Shown piece after piece: positions 32,431 through 41,496 of a stretch of 64,000 nucleotides of DNA. Positions within the stretch are counted from its first letter, which is position 1. Every line of letters begins with the position of its first letter. The notes below the pieces were generated by a model that was not told where the DNA came from, did not search any database, and saw nothing but the letters and a program-made list of their open reading frames with translations. Position numbers and translations under genes: made by a program. Source of the stretch: Streptomyces griseoluteus (GTDB lineage Bacteria > Actinomycetota > Actinomycetes > Streptomycetales > Streptomycetaceae); assembly GCF_004784465.1 (NCBI RefSeq), contig NZ_SRRU01000014.1:47471-111470 (forward strand). Reading direction: 5' to 3'.

Positions 32431-32470
32431 GGGACTCCTCCTTCCGGGAACAGAGGTCGTGCCGGGGCAC

Positions 32471-33865
32471 TCAGATGTCCAGCGCGCGCCGCACGGTCGG
32501 CGCGTGCCGCCGGGAAACCGGCACCATCCCGTGCGCCCGGTCATCCATGATCAGAGACAGCTCGCCCTTGAGCCCGCGCTCTATCTCCCTGATGCGGCTC
32601 AGGTTGACGACATACCGGCGGTGGACCCGCAGGAAGCCGACATCCGCCAGCTCACCTTCGAGTTTGTCCAGGCTCAGCGAGGCGGCTCGCAGTCGCCCCT
32701 GATCGGTGGAGAGCCATACGTCGCTGCCCTGCGCTTCGGCGAAGGAGACTTCCGGCAGCCGCAGCAGCACCATCCGGTTATCCCGGATCGCGACCAGCCG
32801 GCGCGGCTGCGCCCGAAGATGCGCGACCCCCTCCGTCTGGGGCACCTGCGCCCCCTCGGAGGCACCGAACGAGACCAGGTTGCCGATCACGCGTCCGGAG
32901 GAGAAGACGGGTCGGATGCTGATCGACGTCGGCTCGTCGGCGAGGTGGGCGAAGATCTGCGTCGTGCCGACCCAGTCAGGATTGTGGGCCGCCTGCCTGG
33001 TGGCGTACCGGGCGGCAGTGATCAATTCAGGCAGCCCAGGGGTCCATCGCAGCGTGGGATCGACCGCCGGGGTGCATGCCGGGACGCCCAGGAGCACGCT
33101 TGCCAAGGCATCGGCGATCACCACCTTGCCCGCGCTGTCCACGGCGGCGAGTGCCGCACCGGAGTGCGCCCTGGCCTGGGCGTAGGCCGCGACCAACTCG
33201 GCACCGCTGTCCCGGGCGCGCCTCTTCAGGGGGCACTGGGTCATGGCGGCCGCGTTCGCCAGCCAGCTTTCCGTGGACGCGGGAAGCCGGCCGCGCCAGC
33301 GGCAGACATTCAGGACCGCGATCGGTTCTCTGGTCACCACGTCGCGCACCGCGATGCCCGCGCAGACCCAGTTGTGGAGCGCCTGACACCAATGCTCAGC
33401 ACCCCTGATCGTCACCGGGCCGTGCGCCTCGAGCGCCGTGCCGATGCCGTTCGTGCCGATCGCGCACTCGGACCAGGAGAACCACGGTGCCAGATTGGGG
33501 TCGCCGGCTCTGGCGAGCGTGGCCTGGTCACCCCACTCGGCCAGGACCCGGCCAGTGGCATCGGCGACAGTGACGACGCCACCGATGCTCCCCACCTCAT
33601 GTGCCACGGAGGCAGCACGAAAACCCAGCTCGGCGATTACGACATCGTGCTCGGGCGAATGGTCGAGCTCCGTGAGGGCCACCGGAGCCTCTGTGAGGTG
33701 AGGATCGACCCGGTACTGCTCTCGGCAGCGATGCCAGGAGATCGCCACCAGGGGCCGGACATCCGGGACCTGGTCCTCGCCCTGCACGAACCGTTCCCAC
33801 GCCGCGAACACGGTTCCGTTGTCCAGGTTCGCCGAACCGGGCTCAAGCCGATGTACATCCCTCAT
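32471..33865 (-). CDS. GAF/LytTR transcriptional regulator
   Basis: A 464-residue regulator. The N-terminal part resembles AcoR-type sensory regulators (AISWHRCREQYRVDP, residues about 42-56), with a GAF domain around 75-215 (APWFSWSECAIGTNGIGTAL). A PAS-like middle leads to a LytTR DNA-binding domain from about 355 to the end (LRVHRRYVVNLSRIREIERG). It has no phosphoacceptor domain, so it probably senses a small molecule directly. It sits 40 bp upstream of katG in the same orientation and is a good candidate to control katG and the PQQ operon. ATG 33865 is chosen. Confidence 0.85.
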   Translation of the reverse strand: MRDVHRLEPGSANLDNGTVFAAWERFVQGEDQVPDVRPLVAISWHRCREQYRVDPHLTEAPVALTELDHSPEHDVVIAELGFRAASVAHEVGSIGGVVTVADATGRVLAEWGDQATLARAGDPNLAPWFSWSECAIGTNGIGTALEAHGPVTIRGAEHWCQALHNWVCAGIAVRDVVTREPIAVLNVCRWRGRLPASTESWLANAAAMTQCPLKRRARDSGAELVAAYAQARAHSGAALAAVDSAGKVVIADALASVLLGVPACTPAVDPTLRWTPGLPELITAARYATRQAAHNPDWVGTTQIFAHLADEPTSISIRPVFSSGRVIGNLVSFGASEGAQVPQTEGVAHLRAQPRRLVAIRDNRMVLLRLPEVSFAEAQGSDVWLSTDQGRLRAASLSLDKLEGELADVGFLRVHRRYVVNLSRIREIERGLKGELSLIMDDRAHGMVPVSRRHAPTVRRALDI

Positions 33866-34184
33866 GGTTCAGAACCGCCTTGGTCCCTCCCCAACACCCG
33901 ACGGCGCGCGCCGCGCGCGGCGGTCGCCGCTCGTCGTGGCCGGGTGCGCTTCTTCCTGCCTCGTCACTCGTTCCAGGCTGTGTCACCAACCTGCACTTCC
34001 CACCCTAGGTGCCGTCGGCGGCCTGCGCACGTACCTCTCCGGACCGCGTGAGCGAGCAGCGGTACGCAACGGCAAAGGTGGGCCGCTCGCCTTGTACGCA
34101 CGCGGACACGGAACGTACCGAGGTGCGGGGCGCGGGTGTCGGCGGGACCATCGCAGGCATGGGCCAGACGAAGGAACCGGCCGG
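33866..34184. other. Divergent intergenic region, right edge of the PQQ block
   Basis: These 319 bp lie between the LytTR regulator (-) and the SGNH hydrolase (+). They must contain both promoters. I find no gene, no clear palindrome and no insertion-sequence end here. Confidence 0.35.
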
Positions 34185-35393
34185 GTGAGCGGCCGGGGGA
34201 GAGCCTGCCGGGCGGCCGCCGTCCTGCTGCTCACCCTCACCGGTCAGGCGACGGCCGCCCCGGCGGCCACCCCGCCGGCCGGGGCCACCGTACGCGGCTC
34301 CGGCGTGGTCACCTGGGCCGCGAGCGCCCAGCGCGTCGGACAGGGCGCCGACCGGGCCTACCGGCTGATCGTGAAGGTCAGCGCGGGCGGGAGCGACCTG
34401 CGCATCCGGCTGTCCAACGCCTACGGGGACCACCACCTCACCGTCGACGCCGCCCACGCGGGCCTCCAGTCCGAGGGTGCCGCGCTCAAGCCGCGCACCA
34501 ACCGGGCACTCACCTTCGGCGGCAGGCAGGCCGTCACCGTCCCTCCGGGCGGGGCCGTCTGGAGCGACCCGATGCCCGGCCGCGTCCCCGCCGGGGCCCG
34601 CCTCGCCGTCAGCCTGCGCACGCCGGACGCACGGGGGCCCGCCACGGGCCACGAGCTGGCCCTCACCACCTCCTACCTCGGCCGGGACGCCGACCCCGGC
34701 GGCGACGGCGATACCGGCTGGACGCTGACCACCGGCTCCTGGTGGTACCTCGACGCCGTCTCCGTACGCCCCGCACACCCCCGTGCCGGCGCGGTCGTCG
34801 CGCTCGGGGACTCCATCACCGACGGCTGGGGGTCCACACCCGGCCTCGACCGGCGCTGGCCCGACGACCTCGCCCGGCGGCTGCGCGCGGACGGCACGGG
34901 CGTCGCCAACGAGGGGATATCCGGCAACCGGGTCCTCACCGGCAAGGACGGCGGCCCGAGCGCCGGGCGCCGGCTGGAGCGGGACGTCCTCTCCCAGCCC
35001 GGCGCGCGCACGGTGATCCTCTACGAGGGCGTCAACGACCTCAAGGCGGACCATGCCGCCGGCGCGGACGAGATCGTGGCGGGCTACCGGGAGATCACCA
35101 AGAGGGCCCACGCGGCGGGCCTGTGCGTGGTCGGCGTCACCGTCGCGCCCTTCCAGGGCTGGCCCCAGTGGGACACGGACGCCGAGGCGGTGCGCCGGGA
35201 GGTCAACCACGAGGTGCGTACCGGCGGCGACTTCGACGCCGTCGCCGACGTCGACCGCGCGCTGCGCGACCCCCGCGACCCCGCCCGGCTGCGCCCCGAC
35301 CTGGACAGCGGTGACCACCTCCACCCCGGCGACGACGGCATGCGCGCCATCGCCGGGGCCGTCGACCACCCGAGCCGGAACTGCCGGCGCTGA
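34185..35393 (+). CDS. Secreted SGNH/GDSL hydrolase
   Basis: A 402-residue secreted esterase/lipase-like enzyme. The signal peptide covers about residues 1-30 (RAAAVLLLTLTGQATAAPA). A beta-rich N-terminal domain (about 40-200) is followed by the SGNH core: block I GDSITDGWG (Ser near residue 208), block II EGISGNRVL, block III YEGVNDLKA and block V SGDHLHPGDDG with the catalytic Asp/His. GTG 34185 has AAGGA 10 bp upstream and starts just before the signal peptide; earlier in-frame sequence lacks homology. Likely substrates are acyl esters in plant or cell-wall material. Confidence 0.87.
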   Translation: MSGRGRACRAAAVLLLTLTGQATAAPAATPPAGATVRGSGVVTWAASAQRVGQGADRAYRLIVKVSAGGSDLRIRLSNAYGDHHLTVDAAHAGLQSEGAALKPRTNRALTFGGRQAVTVPPGGAVWSDPMPGRVPAGARLAVSLRTPDARGPATGHELALTTSYLGRDADPGGDGDTGWTLTTGSWWYLDAVSVRPAHPRAGAVVALGDSITDGWGSTPGLDRRWPDDLARRLRADGTGVANEGISGNRVLTGKDGGPSAGRRLERDVLSQPGARTVILYEGVNDLKADHAAGADEIVAGYREITKRAHAAGLCVVGVTVAPFQGWPQWDTDAEAVRREVNHEVRTGGDFDAVADVDRALRDPRDPARLRPDLDSGDHLHPGDDGMRAIAGAVDHPSRNCRR

Positions 35394-35400
35394 CGCCGGC

Positions 35401-35751
35401 TCAGCTCAGCAACCGCACCCAGTCGGCCGGGACCCGTCCGGCCGGGCCCGGCACCGGCTGCTCGAGCGGGTGGCTCTCGGGCGGGGCCAGAGGAGGGCCG
35501 GACTCGTACAGTTCCTCGGTGGCGTAGTCCCAGAACCAGCCCTCGCCCGGCTCGAAGCTGCGCAGCACCGGATGGCCGGTTTCCCGGTAGTGCGCGGTGG
35601 CGTGCTTGCCCAGCGACTGGTCGCAGCACCCGATGTGCCCGCACCGCGCGCAGCGCCGCAGATGGAACCACCAGCCGTCCGCCTTCTCGCACTCCTTGCA
35701 CCCCGTACCGCTCGGCGGCACGGACGGGTCGATCGCGGTGTCCTCACTCAT
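35401..35751 (-). CDS. UBP-type zinc finger protein
   Basis: A 116-residue protein. Residues 18-70 form a UBP (ubiquitin-hydrolase-like) zinc finger with the ligands in GCKECEKADGWW, RRCARCGHIGCCDQSLGKH and HYRETGHPVLRSF. Bacteria lack ubiquitin, so the ligand is unknown. In actinobacteria this domain often accompanies redox or sensor proteins. ATG 35751 overlaps the stop of the upstream kinase gene (ATGA). It is the last gene of a three-gene operon with the cNMP/kinase and receiver-reductase proteins. Confidence 0.88.
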   Translation of the reverse strand: MSEDTAIDPSVPPSGTGCKECEKADGWWFHLRRCARCGHIGCCDQSLGKHATAHYRETGHPVLRSFEPGEGWFWDYATEELYESGPPLAPPESHPLEQPVPGPAGRVPADWVRLLS

Positions 35752-37217
35752 GCGCCCTCCTGGGCTCTGTCGGTTTCGCCGGCCGCGGTGTCCGCGGTCA
35801 GCGGGAGGCGGACCTGGAAGCGGGTGTCGCCGGGGGCCGACTCCAGCCGCAGGGTGCCGTGGTGCTTGTCGACGACGATCCGCCGCGAGATGTCCAGCCC
35901 GAGACCGGTGCCCGCGCCGACCGGCTTGGTGGTGAAGAACGGGTCGAAGATCTGCTCCCGGATCTCCGGCGGCACACCGGGCCCGGTGTCCGCGAACTCC
36001 ACCAGCGCCGACTCCCCGTCCCGCGCCGTCCGCACGGTCAGCGTGCCCCCGCCGCCGTCCTGGGTCATCGCGGACACCGCGTTGTCGATCAGGTTGGTCC
36101 ACACCTGGTTCAGCTCCGCCGGATAGCCCGGCAGCGAGGGCAGCGTACGGTCGTAGGCGCGCACCACCTCGATGTGCGGACCGAGCTTGCCGGACAGCAT
36201 CAGCAGGGTGCTGTCGAGGAGTTCGTGCACGTCCACGACGCGGAACGGCACCCGGTCGAGCTGGGTGTACTGCTTGGCGGCGTCCACCAGTTGGGAGACG
36301 CGGGTGGTGGCGTCCTCGATCTCGTTCATCAGCAGCTCGGTCTCGATGGTGTAGTTGAGCCAGCCCACCGCGCCGCCCAGGATCTCCTGGTCCACCGTGG
36401 CGGCCACCCGCTCCAGCCAGTCGGCGTCCAGCCCGGCCTGCACGAACACCGGCGCGAGCCGCCAGCCGTCATCGATGCCGTGGTCGGTCAGCCAGTCGGC
36501 CAGCGCGTCCTCCCGGTCGGCCGCCTCCAGCGGACCGAGCGCCGGTGCCTTGGCGACCCGCTCGGCGGTGCGCTCCTGGATCTCGATCAGGCTCGCCAGC
36601 GCGTCGCGGGAGAACGGCCCCTCCGCGATCAGCGCCAGTTTGCGCCGCATCCGGGCCACCCGTTCCCGCAGGGCGGAGGTGGCCCGCACCGCGGCCGCCG
36701 CCGGGTTGTTCAGCTCATGGGTGAGCCCCGCCGACAACGAGCCCAGCGCCAGCAGCCGTTCGCGCTGCCCGATGGCGGCCTGGGTGCTCTTGGAGCCGAA
36801 GAACAGCCCCTCCAGCAGATGCACCGCCATCGGGAACCAGGCCCGCATGACCTCCGCGAACACCGGCGCGGGCAGTACGAAGAACCGCGTCGGCTCCGTC
36901 ACCCGCATCGAGTTGTTGTACAACTGCCGCACCCGGTCCCCGAGATACGCCTGCATCGCGCCGCCGTACACCCCGCGCTGGGAGGTCCGGGACACCTCCA
37001 CCTCCTCGGCGCCGATCCGCCGCGAGAGTACGACAGCGCCCTCGATCAGTACGTAGAAGCAGGTCGCCGGGTCGCCCTCGGTGTACACCGGGCCCGGTTC
37101 GAACAGCTCCACCCGGCCCTCCCGGCACAGCCGTCCCAGCTGATCGGGCGACAGCCGCTCGAACAGGAACAGGCTGCCGATCTCGCCGGGGCTGCACGGC
37201 AGCGGCCGCCCGCTCAC
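35748..37217 (-). CDS. Cyclic-nucleotide-binding sensor histidine kinase
   Basis: A 489-residue soluble kinase. A Crp-like cNMP-binding domain (about 15-135, VELFEPGPVYTEGDPATCFY) comes first. A dimerisation/phosphoacceptor segment has His167 in SLSAGLTHELNNPAAA. A HATPase domain follows, with the N-box NQVWTNLIDNAVSAM, DTGPGVPPEI, FDPFFTTK and GTGLGLDISRRIV. It has no membrane helix. GTG 37217 overlaps the upstream reductase stop (GTGA), with GGAG 5 bp before. Its partner receiver is probably the one fused to the reductase encoded just upstream. Confidence 0.9.
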   Translation of the reverse strand: MSGRPLPCSPGEIGSLFLFERLSPDQLGRLCREGRVELFEPGPVYTEGDPATCFYVLIEGAVVLSRRIGAEEVEVSRTSQRGVYGGAMQAYLGDRVRQLYNNSMRVTEPTRFFVLPAPVFAEVMRAWFPMAVHLLEGLFFGSKSTQAAIGQRERLLALGSLSAGLTHELNNPAAAAVRATSALRERVARMRRKLALIAEGPFSRDALASLIEIQERTAERVAKAPALGPLEAADREDALADWLTDHGIDDGWRLAPVFVQAGLDADWLERVAATVDQEILGGAVGWLNYTIETELLMNEIEDATTRVSQLVDAAKQYTQLDRVPFRVVDVHELLDSTLLMLSGKLGPHIEVVRAYDRTLPSLPGYPAELNQVWTNLIDNAVSAMTQDGGGGTLTVRTARDGESALVEFADTGPGVPPEIREQIFDPFFTTKPVGAGTGLGLDISRRIVVDKHHGTLRLESAPGDTRFQVRLPLTADTAAGETDRAQEGA

Positions 37218-38890
37218 GACTGCTCCAGATACCGGTGGACGAGCATCACGGCCATGGCTCCCTCTCCTACGGCGGACGCGACCCGCTTGGCCGACTCGGC
37301 GCGCGCGTCGCCCGCCACGAACACGCCCGGCACACTGGTCTCCAGGTGGTACGGCGGCCGGTCCAGCTCCCAGTCCCGCGGCAGCTCCCCGCCCACGGTC
37401 AGATCCGGGCCGGCCAGGATGAACCCCCGCCCGTCCAGCTGCACGGTCCCGTCCAGCCAGCCGGTCAGCGGGGCCGCTCCGATGAACACGAACATCCACT
37501 GCGCCTCGACCTGGTCGGCCTCACCGGTGTCCACCCGGCGCAGGGTCAGCCGCTCCAGCCGGTCCGAGCCGTGCGCCGCCTCCACCTCCGTGCGGGCGCG
37601 CACCGCGATGTTCGGGGCCTCGGTGATCTGCTGGACCAGGTAGTGCGACATCGACGCGGACACACCGGGCCCGCGCACCAGCAGCGTCACGGACTTGGCG
37701 AACCGGGACAGGTACATCGCCGCCTGCCCGGCCGAGTTGGCGCCGCCCACGATGAACACGTCGTGCCCCTGGCAGGACGGCGCCTCGGTCAGCGCCGACC
37801 CGTAGAACACCCCGCAGCCGGTCAGCCCCGCGCAGCCCTCGGCGGTCAGCCGCCGGTACTGCACCCCGGTCGCCAGGATCACACTGTGCGCGCCGATCGC
37901 CGAGCCGTCCGCGAACCGCACGATCCGTGCCGCGCCGTTGACCTCGAGTCCCGTCACCTCGCGCGCGGTGAGGATCTCCGCGCCGAACCGGGTCGCCTGG
38001 CGGCGGGCGCGTTCGGTGAGCTGGGCGCCGGAGACGCCGTCGGGGAAGCCGAGGTAGTTCTCGATACGGGAGCTCTGCCCGGCCTGGCCGCCCGTCGCCG
38101 AACGCTCCAGCAGCACCGTGCGCAGCCCCTCCGAGGCCCCGTAGACCGCCGAGCCGAGCCCGGCCGGGCCGCCGCCGATCACCACGAGGTCGTAGAAGTC
38201 GGCCGTCGGCGTCGTCGCCAGACCGACCCGCGCGGCCAGCTCCGGGGCCTCGGGCTCGACCAGCACCCCACCGTCCGGGGTGATCACCAGGGGCAGCCGC
38301 AGTCCGTCCTGCCCGGCCGCCGCCAGCAGCCGCCGCCCCTCGGGGTCCTCCACCGAGTACCAGCGGTAGGGCACCTGGTTGCGGGCCAGGAACTCCCGTA
38401 CGTCCGAGGACCGCGCCGACCAGCGGTGGCCCACCACCTTCATGAACGGCACCGGCCGGTGGTCCCCGGCCCGCCAGGCGGCCAGCAGGTCGTCCACCAC
38501 CGGGTACAGCTTCTCCTCCGGCGGGTCCCAGGGCTTGAGCAGATAGTGGTCCAGGTCCACCACGTTGATCGCGTCGATGGCCGCCCCGGTGTCCGCGTAC
38601 GCGGTCAGCAGCACCCGCCGCGCGCCCGGATACACGTCCATCGCGCGCTCCAGGAACTCGATGCCGTTCATCACCGGCATCCGGTAGTCCGCCAGCAGCA
38701 CCGCCACGGAGTCGCCGCGCAGCTTCAGCTCGCGCAGCGCCTCCAGCGCGGACGGTCCGGACTCCGCGCGCACCACGCGGTACGACGCGCCGTAGCGGCG
38801 CCGCAGATCGCGGGCGACCGCGCGGGACACGCCCGGATCGTCGTCCACGGTCAGCAGGACGGTCCGGGCGGCGTCGGTCGGCTCTGCCAT
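37214..38890 (-). CDS. Receiver domain fused to thioredoxin-reductase-like flavoprotein
   Basis: A 558-residue fusion. Residues 8-130 are a response-regulator receiver (phosphoacceptor Asp68, VLLADYRMPVMNG; final Lys in YLLKPWD). Residues 145-215 resemble a glutaredoxin/thioredoxin fold without cysteines. Residues 232-558 are a thioredoxin-reductase-like FAD/NADPH unit (DLVVIGGGPAGLGSA, ATGVQYRRL, FIVGGANSAGQAAMYL). The redox CxxC of true thioredoxin reductase is missing (TGCGVFYGSALTEAP), so it probably transfers electrons to another acceptor or acts as a sensor. First gene of the operon, divergent from the universal stress protein. Confidence 0.9.
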   Translation of the reverse strand: MAEPTDAARTVLLTVDDDPGVSRAVARDLRRRYGASYRVVRAESGPSALEALRELKLRGDSVAVLLADYRMPVMNGIEFLERAMDVYPGARRVLLTAYADTGAAIDAINVVDLDHYLLKPWDPPEEKLYPVVDDLLAAWRAGDHRPVPFMKVVGHRWSARSSDVREFLARNQVPYRWYSVEDPEGRRLLAAAGQDGLRLPLVITPDGGVLVEPEAPELAARVGLATTPTADFYDLVVIGGGPAGLGSAVYGASEGLRTVLLERSATGGQAGQSSRIENYLGFPDGVSGAQLTERARRQATRFGAEILTAREVTGLEVNGAARIVRFADGSAIGAHSVILATGVQYRRLTAEGCAGLTGCGVFYGSALTEAPSCQGHDVFIVGGANSAGQAAMYLSRFAKSVTLLVRGPGVSASMSHYLVQQITEAPNIAVRARTEVEAAHGSDRLERLTLRRVDTGEADQVEAQWMFVFIGAAPLTGWLDGTVQLDGRGFILAGPDLTVGGELPRDWELDRPPYHLETSVPGVFVAGDARAESAKRVASAVGEGAMAVMLVHRYLEQS

Positions 38891-39059
38891 GCGTTCTCAC
38901 CCCGGCCGGTCGGGTGCACGGGACGGTCTCGCCCATCGTATGTGCGTTTGCCCCGCTTCGCCCCGGTGTGCTCCGGGCGCCGGGTGGTGGACGGACCCGC
39001 CCGCTGTGGCAGGGTCATGGCGACGACGGAACAGGCCGGACGACGAGGAGGCCCAACGC

Positions 39060-39944
39060 ATGACACGCCCGATCACGGCAGGGGTGGACGGTACCGAGGA
39101 GAGCCTGGCCGCGCTGGACTGGGCGGCCCGCGAGGCCGTGCGCCGGGGGCTGCCGCTGCGCGTGGTGCACGCCTGGGAGGAGGTCGGGGAACTGCCCGCC
39201 GACCGGGACACCCAGCGGGCCTGGGTCGAGGAGGGTATCGGCCGTGCCGTCGGCTCCCTCGCCGAACGGCACCGGGGCCTGGACACGACCGTGGAGCTGA
39301 CCGAGGACGACGCGGTGGACGCGCTCCTCGCGGCCGGCGCGGACGCCGAGGCGCTGGTCCTCGGCACCCGTGGGCACGGCGCGGTGGTCGGCTTCCTGCT
39401 CGGCTCGGTCGGCCTCCGGGTCGTCGCGGAGACCGCCCGGCCGGTGATCCTGGTGCGCGCCGGGGACCGCCCGGAGGCCGAGTCCGCCGGACGGGAGATC
39501 GTCGTCGGCCAGCACGGCACCCCGGAGGACAGCGCCGCCGCGCTGCGCTTCGCCTTCGAGACGGCGGCCGCCCGCGGTGCCACCCTGCGCGCGGTGCGTG
39601 CCTGGACCCTGCCGCCCGTCTTCGCCTACAGCCCCGGCTCGCTCAAGCTGCTGGACGAGGCGGGTGGCCTCGAACCGTACGAGAAGCGGGCGCTGGCCGA
39701 CGCGCTGCGGCCCTGGCGGGAGCGGTTCCCCGGCGTGCCCGTCGCCGAGCACGTCGAGATGGGCAGCGCCGGACAGGTGCTGGTCTCCCAGGCCGCGCGG
39801 GCCCAGCTCCTCGTGGTGGGCCGCCGGGCGCGCCGTACGGCGGTCGGCGCCCGGATCGGCTCGGTCGCGCACGGGGTGCTGCACCACGCGGGCAGTCCGG
39901 TCGCCGTAGTCCCGCAGGACCGGCCCGGCGACGGCCCGGTCTGA
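39060..39944 (+). CDS. Universal stress protein (tandem Usp domains)
   Basis: A 294-residue protein with two Usp domains (about 1-140 and 145-288). Each has the ATP-binding signature G-2x-G-9x-G(S/T): GTRGHGAVVGFLLGSVGLRV in the first and GRRARRTAVGARIGSVAHGV in the second. ATG 39060 follows GAGGAGG; the open frame starts at 38889 but lacks earlier homology. It is divergent from the receiver-reductase gene and shares its promoter region, which fits a common redox or hypoxia stress response. Confidence 0.88.
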   Translation: MTRPITAGVDGTEESLAALDWAAREAVRRGLPLRVVHAWEEVGELPADRDTQRAWVEEGIGRAVGSLAERHRGLDTTVELTEDDAVDALLAAGADAEALVLGTRGHGAVVGFLLGSVGLRVVAETARPVILVRAGDRPEAESAGREIVVGQHGTPEDSAAALRFAFETAAARGATLRAVRAWTLPPVFAYSPGSLKLLDEAGGLEPYEKRALADALRPWRERFPGVPVAEHVEMGSAGQVLVSQAARAQLLVVGRRARRTAVGARIGSVAHGVLHHAGSPVAVVPQDRPGDGPV

Positions 39945-39947
39945 CGG

Positions 39948-40694
39948 TCAGGACGCCCGGTCGCGGGCCTGCTCGGCGGCGGCCCGCACCGGGCCCCGGT
40001 ACAGCGGGCCGTGGCCGGGCAGCAGCACGTCACCCTCCAGTTCGGCGATCAGCGCCAGCGAGGTCACGGCCTGGTCCGTCTCGTGGTGGAAGAAGCCGTG
40101 CAGCATCTGCGGGCCCCGGACGCGGGAGGTCGCGTGCCCGGTGATCAGGGCGTCGCCGGAGATCACGACGCCCGCCTCGGGCAGGTGGTAGACGCAGTGC
40201 CCGCCGGTGTGGCCCGGCGTGTGCACGGGCACCGGGCGCCCCGGCACATCGAGGGCGCCACCGGGCTCGAACGGCTCGGGCTTCACCACCGGGTTGTGCT
40301 CGGTGCCGCCCGCCTTGATCACATGTACCGCCCACGGCACCACACCGGGCCGCCAGGCGTTGCGCACCACATCACCGATCGAGCACTGCTGGAGGAAGTC
40401 CCGCCGGGCATGCGGCACTTCGGCCGGATGCAGCAGCACCGGCGTGCCGTGGGCGGCGCGCAGGTACTCGGCCGAGCCCAGGTGGTCGTTGTGGGCGTGG
40501 GTGATCAGCACCGCCGTCACCGCCTCGGGTGAACTGCCCACGGCGGCGAGGGAGTCGAGCAGCCCCTGCCGGTCTCCGGGATACCCGGTGTCGACGAGCG
40601 TGACGTCCTCACCGTCCTTCAGGATCACCCAGTTGACGTGGTGACCCCGCACCAGGTGGACGCCGTCCGCGACCTGCTCTGCCTGTGCCCGCAT
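39948..40694 (-). CDS. MBL-fold metallo-hydrolase
   Basis: A 248-residue metallo-beta-lactamase superfamily enzyme. The metal motif is ITHAHNDHLGS (HxHxDH). Other ligands lie in VHTPGHTGGHCVYHL, VVISGDALITGHA and LLPGHGPLYRGP. The substrate class is unknown; glyoxalase II- or lactonase-like thioesters and lactones are possible. ATG 40694 has GAGGGG upstream. It converges on the universal stress protein with 3 bp between stops. Confidence 0.87.
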   Translation of the reverse strand: MRAQAEQVADGVHLVRGHHVNWVILKDGEDVTLVDTGYPGDRQGLLDSLAAVGSSPEAVTAVLITHAHNDHLGSAEYLRAAHGTPVLLHPAEVPHARRDFLQQCSIGDVVRNAWRPGVVPWAVHVIKAGGTEHNPVVKPEPFEPGGALDVPGRPVPVHTPGHTGGHCVYHLPEAGVVISGDALITGHATSRVRGPQMLHGFFHHETDQAVTSLALIAELEGDVLLPGHGPLYRGPVRAAAEQARDRAS

Positions 40695-40751
40695 GTTCCC
40701 CTCGGATTCCGGCCGGTGACCTGTCCGGCGTCAGCCAACCAGATACCGGGG

Positions 40752-41381
40752 TCAGCGCACTCCGCGCGGGCGGAACTGGATGCTGATCCGGGGCCCGGCG
40801 GCCCGTGCCGACTTGGGGACGCAGTGCTCCCAGGTGCGCTGGCAGGAGCCGCCCATCACGATCAGGTCGCCGTGCCCGAGCGGCCGGCGCACGGCCACCG
40901 GGCCACCGCTCGCCGGACGCAGCAGCAGATCGCGCGGGGCGCCGACCGAGAGGATGGCGACCATCGTGTCCTGGCGGCTGCCCCGCCCGATCCGGTCGCC
41001 GTGCCACGCCACGCTGTCCCGGCCGTCGCGGTAGTAGCACAGCCCGGCCGTGACGAAGGGCTCGCCCAGCTCCGGCCCGTAGTGCGCCGAGAGCACCTGG
41101 CGGGCCTCGTCCAACACCGGGTGGGGGAGTGGGTCCCGGTCGCGGTAGAAGGACAGCAGGCGCGGTACGGACACCACGTTGTCGTACATCCGGCGCTGCT
41201 CGGCCCGCCAGGGGACCTCCGCGGCGAGCTGTTCGAACAGCGCGTCGGCCCCGCTCAGCCAGCCCGGCAGCACGTCGATCCAGGCCCCCGAGCCCAGTAC
41301 GGTCCGCTCCAGCCCGTCCAGGGGGCCGAGGCTCAGCTCGTCGGCCTGGTCGAACAGCGAACTCTGGAGGTGCGTGGACAT
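40752..41381 (-). CDS. AlkB-like 2-oxoglutarate/Fe(II) dioxygenase
   Basis: A 209-residue AlkB-family dioxygenase. The Fe ligands are in SVAWHGDRIGRG (HxD) and the His of RTWEHCVPKS. The 2-oxoglutarate-binding Arg is in GPRISIQFRPRGVR. Members remove alkyl groups from damaged DNA or RNA bases. ATG 41381 is chosen. It is divergent from a TetR gene whose dual operator lies between them, so it may be part of that regulon. Confidence 0.88.
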   Translation of the reverse strand: MSTHLQSSLFDQADELSLGPLDGLERTVLGSGAWIDVLPGWLSGADALFEQLAAEVPWRAEQRRMYDNVVSVPRLLSFYRDRDPLPHPVLDEARQVLSAHYGPELGEPFVTAGLCYYRDGRDSVAWHGDRIGRGSRQDTMVAILSVGAPRDLLLRPASGGPVAVRRPLGHGDLIVMGGSCQRTWEHCVPKSARAAGPRISIQFRPRGVR

Positions 41382-41464
41382 GGGGACAGCGTACTCCTTA
41401 ATCGAAAATGTGTTCTAGCGATCATGAGGTGCCCTCTCGCGGGCCCCGGCTCGCGCGGCTCTTT

Positions 41465-41496
41465 CGATACATCAGTATCGGATACGTTTCTGTACC
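41465..41496. promoter_or_regulatory. Repeated TetR-type operator half-sites
   Basis: CGATAC-ATCA-GTATCG (41465-41480) is followed one base later by GATAC-N6-GTACC (41481-41496). An outer pair CTTTCGATAC / GTACCGAAAG frames the whole. The sites lie 18-50 bp upstream of the TetR start (41515) and face alkB on the other side. Confidence 0.65.
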
